A DNA stretch of 9,368 nt from JASFHF01 sp050123375 (GTDB lineage: Bacteria; Pseudomonadota; Gammaproteobacteria; UBA12402): positions 1-9,368 of the forward strand of contig JASFHF010000051.1 in the NCBI GenBank assembly GCA_050123375.1, in the 5' to 3' direction. Shown here piece by piece: positions 1 to 5,199 of the stretch (within the stretch, counting starts at the first letter, position 1; each line of letters starts with the position of its first letter). Below the pieces are notes generated by a model. It worked only from the letters and a program-made list of their open reading frames with translations, did no database searches and was not told the DNA's origin. Position numbers and translations under genes: made by a program.

Positions 1-1537
1 TTTGCCAGAAGATGTGATGCTTGAAGCAGTGTGGTACGGACATGAACAAATGCAGGTAGTAATTAATGCAATTAATGAATTTGCCAAAGAAGCCGGTAAA
101 CCAAAATGGGATTGGCAACCACCTCTCGTCAATAAAGTATTAGAGGATAAAATTGCGGAGTTGATTAAAGCAGATTTAACCAAAGCATATCAAATTGCGG
201 ATAAACAACAGCGCGGTGAAGAAGTTAATCGTTTATTCGAGAAAATAGTTGCAGAATTAGTAACTGAAGAAGAAGGTGGTTCTACGATTAACGAGCTGAA
301 ACATTATTTTGAAAAATTAAGCAAGGAAATTGTGAGGCAAAGTATTCTTGATGGTCATTCTAGAATTGATGGCCGTGATACGCGAACAGTGCGTAAGTTA
401 ACCACTAAAGTTGGTGTTTTGCCTCGCACCCATGGTTCAGCTTTGTTTACCCGGGGTGAAACTCAAGCAATGGTGGTTACTACCTTAGGTACTGGCAGTC
501 GCGATGCACAAATAATTGATGCATTAATGGGCGAGTACAAGGATACTTTTATGCTGCATTATAACTTTCCGCCTTATTGTGTTGGTGAAACTGGATTTAT
601 GAGTGGACCAAAACGTCGTGAAATTGGTCATGGCTGTTTGGCAAAACGCGGGATTAAAGCGGTGCTGCCGACCCAAGAGGAATTTCCTTATGTAATTCGG
701 GTAGTATCAGAAATTACTGAATCAAACGGTTCGAGCTCAATGGCGTCAGTTTGCGGCAGCAGTTTATCCTTAATGGATGCTGGTGTACCGATCAAAGCGC
801 CAGTTGCTGGAATTGCGATGGGATTAATTAAAGAAGAAAATAAATTTGCAATTTTGACTGATATTTTAGGTGATGAAGATCATTTGGGTGATATGGATTT
901 TAAAGTTGCTGGTACTAAAGATGGTGTTACTGCATTGCAAATGGATATAAAAATTGACGGTATCACAAAATTTATTATGCATCGCGCATTAGAACAAGCT
1001 AACGAAGGGCGGATGTATATTTTAAAGCACATGAATGCAACGATTGAAAAATCACGTGATAAGATTTCTGATTATGCGCCAACAATTCGTACCATGAAAA
1101 TTGCGCAAGACAAAATTCGTGATGTGATTGGTAAAGGCGGTACAACAATTCGTGCGATTACTGAAGAGACTGGCGCGACTGTTGAAATTGATGATGATGG
1201 AACAGTTAAAATTGCAGCAGTTGATGGCAAAGCGGGACAAGATGCATGGGATCGAATTGAAGCAATTGTTGCAGATGTTGAGGTTGGAGAAATCTATACT
1301 GGCAAAGTAATGAAAATTATGGATTTTGGCGCGTTTGTAAATTTAATGCCAGGCAAAGACGGTTTTTTACATATTTCACAAATTTCTGAAGAACGTTTAG
1401 CGAAAGTTACCGATAAGTTGCACGAAGGCGATGAGGTTACGGTAAAAGTTGTAGAAATTGATCGTCAAGGTCGAGTAAGGCTTAGCATGAAACCATCAGT
1501 GTTGAAAAGTGAAATAAGCAAGCACAAAAATAACTAA
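1..1537 (+). CDS. pnp: Polyribonucleotide nucleotidyltransferase (PNPase), 5'-truncated by window edge
   Basis: PNPase is a trimeric phosphorolytic 3'-to-5' exoribonuclease that releases nucleoside diphosphates from RNA; in many gammaproteobacteria it joins the RNA degradosome and helps turn over mRNA and small RNAs. The reading frame is open from base 2, and its first codon (TTG) is an internal Leu equivalent to the LPEDVML segment of E. coli PNPase, not a start. About 200 N-terminal residues, most of the first RNase PH domain, lie outside the window; the 511 residues here fit the remainder of a roughly 711-residue protein. Visible in order (residues of the fragment): alpha-helical linker about 40-120; second RNase PH domain about 120-345 with FTRGETQ (149-155), PKRREIGHG (203-211), ESNGSSSM (240-247) and the acidic GDEDHLGDMDF (290-300) that holds catalytic aspartates; KH domain with the GKGG loop (377-380); S1 domain about 428-496. 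The C-terminus is short, with no long acidic or Ala-rich tail. All key motifs are intact. Confidence 0.98.
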   Translation, partial: LPEDVMLEAVWYGHEQMQVVINAINEFAKEAGKPKWDWQPPLVNKVLEDKIAELIKADLTKAYQIADKQQRGEEVNRLFEKIVAELVTEEEGGSTINELKHYFEKLSKEIVRQSILDGHSRIDGRDTRTVRKLTTKVGVLPRTHGSALFTRGETQAMVVTTLGTGSRDAQIIDALMGEYKDTFMLHYNFPPYCVGETGFMSGPKRREIGHGCLAKRGIKAVLPTQEEFPYVIRVVSEITESNGSSSMASVCGSSLSLMDAGVPIKAPVAGIAMGLIKEENKFAILTDILGDEDHLGDMDFKVAGTKDGVTALQMDIKIDGITKFIMHRALEQANEGRMYILKHMNATIEKSRDKISDYAPTIRTMKIAQDKIRDVIGKGGTTIRAITEETGATVEIDDDGTVKIAAVDGKAGQDAWDRIEAIVADVEVGEIYTGKVMKIMDFGAFVNLMPGKDGFLHISQISEERLAKVTDKLHEGDEVTVKVVEIDRQGRVRLSMKPSVLKSEISKHKNN

Positions 1538-1693
1538 AATAAAACACAAATCTTGCATGCGCGGTAGTTGCCACTAAATTTAATACGTACTTTTGCTATT
1601 TATAAATTTCGTATTTTGAGGTGTAATGAATATATTTCAGGCATTTTATAAAGTTACCTCTAGTTTTTGAAAAATTAAATTTGGAGAAATTAT
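1538..1693. other. pnp-yajQ intergenic gap (156 bases)
   Basis: This is an AT-rich spacer with no open frame worth calling. I see no GC-rich stem followed by a T-run that would terminate pnp, and no promoter with both boxes close to consensus at the usual spacing. TATAAA-like hexamers occur at 1601-1606 and 1647-1652, but neither has a good -35 partner. The gap is long enough to hold a separate yajQ promoter, but I cannot place one. Confidence 0.4.
1683..1686 (+). promoter_or_regulatory. Ribosome binding site of yajQ
   Basis: GGAG ends seven bases before the ATG at 1694. This is a well-placed Shine-Dalgarno sequence and supports that ATG, which also gives the family's characteristic MPSFDxVSEVD N-terminus. 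Confidence 0.75.
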
Positions 1694-2176
1694 ATGCCGT
1701 CATTTGATGTTGTATCAGAAGTTGATATGGTTGAATTAAAAAACTCGATTGATCTGGCTAATCGTGAAGTTGAAAATCGTTTTGATTTTAAAGGAAGTGG
1801 TGCAAAATTTGAGTTTGCGAGTGATAAAATTACTTTAACTGCACCGAATGATTTTCAGTTAAAACAAATGCAGGATATTTTACAAAATAAAATTGCTAAA
1901 CGTAACGTGGATATCAAAGCAATTTCTTATCAAGAGCCAGAAATCACTTTAAATAAAGCAACAGTGATTGCGGATATTAAACAAGGTATAGATCAAACTG
2001 AATCCAAAAAAATTGTTAAGATGATTAAAGATTCAAAATTAAAAGTCCAAGCTTCAATTCAAGGCGATAAAATTCGTGTCACTGGCAAAAAACGCGATGA
2101 TTTACAATCTGTTATTACGTTGTTAAAAAATGCTAAATTAGCATTGCCGTTGCAGTATGAAAATTTTCGGGATTAA
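1694..2176 (+). CDS. yajQ: YajQ family nucleotide-binding protein
   Basis: This is a complete 160-residue gene, close to the roughly 163 residues of E. coli YajQ. It starts with the family signature MPSFDVVSEVDM and ends with the conserved NFRD. The diagnostic central block KKIVKMIKDSKLKVQ (about 104-118) is followed by IQGDKIRVTGKKRDDLQ (about 122-138). The family is a small cytoplasmic protein with two ferredoxin-like halves that binds nucleotides or RNA; in Xanthomonas and Pseudomonas, members have been described as cyclic di-GMP-responsive effectors influencing gene expression and virulence. Whether this protein binds cyclic di-GMP cannot be read from the sequence. It lies 156 bases downstream of pnp on the same strand and converges with the surface-protein array 61 bases away. 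Nothing appears broken or unusual. Confidence 0.96.
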   Translation: MPSFDVVSEVDMVELKNSIDLANREVENRFDFKGSGAKFEFASDKITLTAPNDFQLKQMQDILQNKIAKRNVDIKAISYQEPEITLNKATVIADIKQGIDQTESKKIVKMIKDSKLKVQASIQGDKIRVTGKKRDDLQSVITLLKNAKLALPLQYENFRD

Positions 2177-2184
2177 TTTTTTTT
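2160..2184 (+). terminator. Weak candidate terminator of yajQ
   Basis: The end of yajQ carries AAAATT (2160-2165), which can pair with AATTTT (2175-2180) around a 9-base loop, and an eight-base T run (2177-2184) follows the stop codon. The stem is entirely A/T and would be weak. The T run is the stronger part of the signal, and this could be chance in AT-rich DNA. Confidence 0.2.
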
Positions 2185-2204
2185 GTACCTTAGCAGAACC
2201 GTTT

Positions 2205-2223
2205 TAGTAAAAAGGTCTTACTA
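2205..2223. other. Small inverted repeat in the convergent yajQ / array gap
   Basis: TAGTAA (2205-2210) and TTACTA (2218-2223) form a six-base stem with a seven-base loop between two convergent genes, where a bidirectional terminator would be expected. No T run follows on either strand, so it is at best a weak terminator. A separate ten-base perfect palindrome, GTTTGCAAAC, lies at 2226-2235, just outside the end of copy 1. Confidence 0.2.
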
Positions 2224-2237
2224 TTGTTTGCAAACTG

Positions 2238-5132
2238 TTATTTATATTTTCTATGTTTTTGAATATGGTGTTTGTTTCCTGGTTTAAGAACTTTATGTTT
2301 AAATCGCGGTGTTATAGTAGACACAGCTGTGATGCTCTCAATAACGGGTAGAATATAGAGAGAGACTACCGAATTACTTACCCCAGTTTCTCCTCCGGAT
2401 ACCAATGCACTCCAGGCAGAACCATTCCATTTGGCGATCTTATTGGCAGTAATGTCTCCGGCATTGGTGAAGTTTCCTCCCGCATATACATTTCCAGAAC
2501 CATCGGTAGTTAAAGCAAGTATATAACTATCTACTCCAGTATATCCTCCGGATGCCAATGCACTCCAGGTGGAGGTAGAATCATCCCATTTGGCGATATT
2601 ATTAGCAGTAATGTTTCCGGCATCAGTGAAGCTCCCTCCAACATATATATTTTCGGAATTATCAATAGTTAGAGCGTATACATCGCCATCTGTTCCAGTT
2701 TGTCCGCCGGATACCAACGCACTCCAGGTGGAGGTAGAATCATCCCATTTGGCGATATTATTAGCAGTAATGTTTCCGGCGGTAGTAAAACTTCCACCCG
2801 CATATACATTTCCGGAACTATCATTAGTTAAAGTATTTACAAAAGTTCCATCTGTTCCAGTTTGTCCTCCGGATACCAACGCGCTCCAGGCAGAACCATC
2901 CCATTTGGCGATATGATTTACCGTCATTCCTCCGGCAGTAGTGAAGTCCCCTCCCGCATATAAATCTCCAGTACTACTATTAATTAAAACACGTTCATAA
3001 TTGCCACCACCTACTCCAGTTTGGCTTCCAGATGCCAATGCACTCCAGGAGGATCCATCCCATTTGGAGACCTTATTGACAATAATTCCTCCGGCAGTAG
3101 TAAAACTTCCTCCCACATATAAATTTCCGGAACCATCATTAGTTAAAGCAAATACAAGACCTGCTATTCCGGTATAACCTCCTGACGTCAACGCGCTCCA
3201 GACAGAGCCATTCCATTTGGCAATATAATTGATAGGATTAATTCCTCCGGCAGTAGTGAATTGTCCTCCTACATATAAATTTCCGGAAGTATCATTAGAG
3301 AAAGCACGTACCTCATTATTTACTCCAGTTTGTGCTCCGGATGCCAATGCACTCCAGGAGGATCCATCCCATTTGGCGATCCTATTGGCAGTAATGTTTC
3401 CGGCATCAGTAAAATTTCCTCCAACAAACAGGCTTTTACTGTAAGCAACCGTGAATACATGAGAAAAAGCAGCATTTATTATATGATGATTATTTTTACC
3501 AGTTGTACTGACAGGATAATTCCCGTCCACAGTCACATCAACATCAGCGGTTTCTACAGCTTGATCCGCATCTAATGCTTTTAGCCAAATCAGACAATCG
3601 CTGCTGGCTGGTATATCCTGATCTAACACACAAGTTGATTCATGAGTACAGCTCGTATCCCCATTTGCACAAAAATGAATTTTAGTAGGCACACTTGAAG
3701 TAACGTCAGTAATTCTTCCGACCGGATTAGTAAGAGAAGTATTTCTAACTTTTAAGGCACGATAACCAAGATTTATATTGTCAGCATCCGTATCAATTTC
3801 AACTACCAAGCCACCTATAATGGTAACATTGGAATTATAAGTATCAATATTGTCTCCGGTGGTATTTAAAATAGTGTTATCACCTATATTTGCTCCGGAA
3901 GTGTTGAATGTAATGGTACAACTGTTAGTTGGAGTTAATGGCGTACTGGTACAATCAGAGTAATCCGGGGTAACCCCAGTAAGTGAAGCTGCAAGGTTAA
4001 AATCCGCATTTTGCCAGGTGAAATTGCCGTTGTTAGTTACTGTAAAATCTTGACCACTCTGATCTGCCTCCAGGTCTATGGTATCGCTGATACTCAGGGT
4101 AGTGTTGTTAACCACAACTGTAGGAGCAGGGGTAACAGTTCTGGTGGTATTATAAGTAACAGTGGCAGTACCGGAACCATAAGAAGTCTGCACTGCAGTT
4201 AATGGTACATTACAGGTACTGCTGGCAGCTAGTGGTTGGCAATCACTAATTGAGCCTACGGTTACATTATTGATGCCGGAACTTAGTGTTACACTGTTCA
4301 CCGTAACATCGCTGCTGGAATTATTAGTAAGAGTTAAATTTTGTGCGCCGGGAGAACTGAAAGTTACTGTAGAACCAGTGACTTCACCTTGAATATCTAC
4401 ATTGATATTTGCAGTTTGGGTATTAGCGCCTTGCACTGTAGCAGGCTGCGGAAAAGGATCAATTGCCGCGCCAGTCTTTGCAGTTAGGCTGATAGTACAG
4501 GTACCGCCAGCAGCGATACTATCACAGCCAGTACGGGTTTTAGTCTCAACTTCACTTTCAATATCGCTCGGCAGAGTAATATCAACATTATTAGCGGCAG
4601 TTGTAGTGGAAGTATTAGTTACGGTCAAATCTACTGCTGTACCTGGAATTAACACCAATTCACTGCTTGGATTAAGAGTTAAAGTCGGCATATCACCTGA
4701 AGAGCTATCTACAATTTGTGTATTTAATCGGTCTCCGCTCGTCGGTTGTGAACAATAAGCTTGATGTGAAGGAGTGTGACAAACAATAGGCCCGCCTTGT
4801 ACTGTACCAGCGCTGCTTCTATTAATGTTAAGCTGCAAAGTACAACTTGCTCCCTGGGCCAAATTAAATAAAGATGAACATAATCCTGATCCGGTTGTTT
4901 GAGTAACTCCGCTAGGTAAACGTACAGCGCCATTTCCTTGCAAAGCCAATGGACTGGTATTGGTAACTTGATAAGTAGTTATTGCAGTACGATCTTTAAC
5001 TATTTTAGCTGGCGCTCTTACTATAGGAGTAAGAGTAAATACCGGTGTGCCGGCAAAACTTGCTACGGAAAATAAACCAAAGGTTATGGTAAGACAACCA
5101 ATTACCAGATATTTAATAAAATTTTTAGCCAT
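2238..5132 (-). CDS. Secreted Ig-like / seven-blade propeller protein, array copy 1
   Basis: This 964-residue protein has no assigned function. Residues 1-27 form a Sec signal peptide (basic start, hydrophobic core, SFA then G at the likely cleavage site). Residues 28 to about 545 are rich in Thr, Ser, Asn and Val and read as consecutive Ig-like beta-sandwich modules with cysteine pairs at C85/C97, C118/C127, C203/C212, C298/C307, C394/C405 and a cluster at C488-C513. Residues about 555-922 hold seven repeats of about 51 residues with GGxFTxAG and IAKW-D/N-G motifs (GG at 571, 622, 674, 727, 779, 832, 885), similar to the repeats of Rax2-like or delta-60-like beta-propellers. The last 22 residues are strongly basic (Lys, Arg, His). 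No catalytic motif, transmembrane anchor or barrel is present. Export to the periplasm or cell surface and a binding or adhesion role are inferred. The start is supported by a GGAG nine bases upstream. It is the most downstream gene of the array and may be co-transcribed with copy 2. Confidence 0.9.
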   Translation of the reverse strand: MAKNFIKYLVIGCLTITFGLFSVASFAGTPVFTLTPIVRAPAKIVKDRTAITTYQVTNTSPLALQGNGAVRLPSGVTQTTGSGLCSSLFNLAQGASCTLQLNINRSSAGTVQGGPIVCHTPSHQAYCSQPTSGDRLNTQIVDSSSGDMPTLTLNPSSELVLIPGTAVDLTVTNTSTTTAANNVDITLPSDIESEVETKTRTGCDSIAAGGTCTISLTAKTGAAIDPFPQPATVQGANTQTANINVDIQGEVTGSTVTFSSPGAQNLTLTNNSSSDVTVNSVTLSSGINNVTVGSISDCQPLAASSTCNVPLTAVQTSYGSGTATVTYNTTRTVTPAPTVVVNNTTLSISDTIDLEADQSGQDFTVTNNGNFTWQNADFNLAASLTGVTPDYSDCTSTPLTPTNSCTITFNTSGANIGDNTILNTTGDNIDTYNSNVTIIGGLVVEIDTDADNINLGYRALKVRNTSLTNPVGRITDVTSSVPTKIHFCANGDTSCTHESTCVLDQDIPASSDCLIWLKALDADQAVETADVDVTVDGNYPVSTTGKNNHHIINAAFSHVFTVAYSKSLFVGGNFTDAGNITANRIAKWDGSSWSALASGAQTGVNNEVRAFSNDTSGNLYVGGQFTTAGGINPINYIAKWNGSVWSALTSGGYTGIAGLVFALTNDGSGNLYVGGSFTTAGGIIVNKVSKWDGSSWSALASGSQTGVGGGNYERVLINSSTGDLYAGGDFTTAGGMTVNHIAKWDGSAWSALVSGGQTGTDGTFVNTLTNDSSGNVYAGGSFTTAGNITANNIAKWDDSTSTWSALVSGGQTGTDGDVYALTIDNSENIYVGGSFTDAGNITANNIAKWDDSTSTWSALASGGYTGVDSYILALTTDGSGNVYAGGNFTNAGDITANKIAKWNGSAWSALVSGGETGVSNSVVSLYILPVIESITAVSTITPRFKHKVLKPGNKHHIQKHRKYK
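2367..3470 (-). repeat. Seven blade-coding repeats in copy 1 (about 153 bases each)
   Basis: This region encodes residues about 555-922 of copy 1 as seven tandem repeats of about 150-160 bases. Each encodes one blade: a V.ALTND.SGN strand, LYVGGSFTTAGG, then VN.IAKWDGS.WSAL.SGGQTG. Blades 5 and 6 both carry a DDSTST insertion (W-DDSTST-W at 796-803 and 849-856). The repeats are degenerate in DNA sequence except for that pair, so most blade duplications are old. Confidence 0.85.
2560..2780 (-). repeat. 62-base exact direct repeat between blades 5 and 6 of copy 1
   Basis: Bases 2560-2621 and 2719-2780 match exactly at an offset of 159 bases (53 codons). The repeated segment covers the DDSTST insertion, the IAKW motif and the NITANN segment. 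It is much more alike than other blade pairs and marks a recent within-gene blade duplication or conversion. Confidence 0.8.
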
Positions 5133-5199
5133 TTATTAATTCTCCTTTTAAACAACATAAGTAAGGTTTGCTAAAATATTGTTGGAATGAATATTTATA
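5133..5199 (-). promoter_or_regulatory. Spacer and leader before copy 1, with ribosome binding site
   Basis: This 67-base gap lies between the TAG of copy 2 and the ATG of copy 1. On the - strand it contains AAAAGGAGA, with GGAG at 5142-5145 nine bases from the ATG at 5132, a good Shine-Dalgarno. TATAAA and TATTTT hexamers are present upstream, but none has a convincing -35 box. No terminator hairpin is visible for copy 2, so read-through from copy 2 into copy 1 is plausible. It is identical to 8092-8158. Confidence 0.65.

Noticed and set aside
2569..2916. Open frames on the + strand antisense to the array genes (for example 2569-2916, 4402-4758, 5387-5653).
   Set aside because: They are shadows of the repetitive - strand genes, recur identically in the duplicated copies, and lack independent ribosome binding sites or recognisable domains.
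2367..3470. A diversity-generating retroelement varying the C-terminal domain.
   Set aside because: No reverse transcriptase or template repeat is in the window, and the differences include insertions and deletions and are not confined to template adenines.
5094..5105. Possible lipobox V-I-G-C (residues 10-13) in the signal peptide of copy 1, also in copy 2.
   Set aside because: Only a few hydrophobic residues precede the cysteine and the hydrophobic core continues well past it to the SFA-G site at 27/28, so ordinary signal peptidase I cleavage fits better.
2238..5132. Autotransporter, LPXTG or PEP-CTERM type surface anchoring.
   Set aside because: The C-terminus has no barrel, no LPXTG and no PEP motif with hydrophobic helix; it ends in a soluble basic tail.
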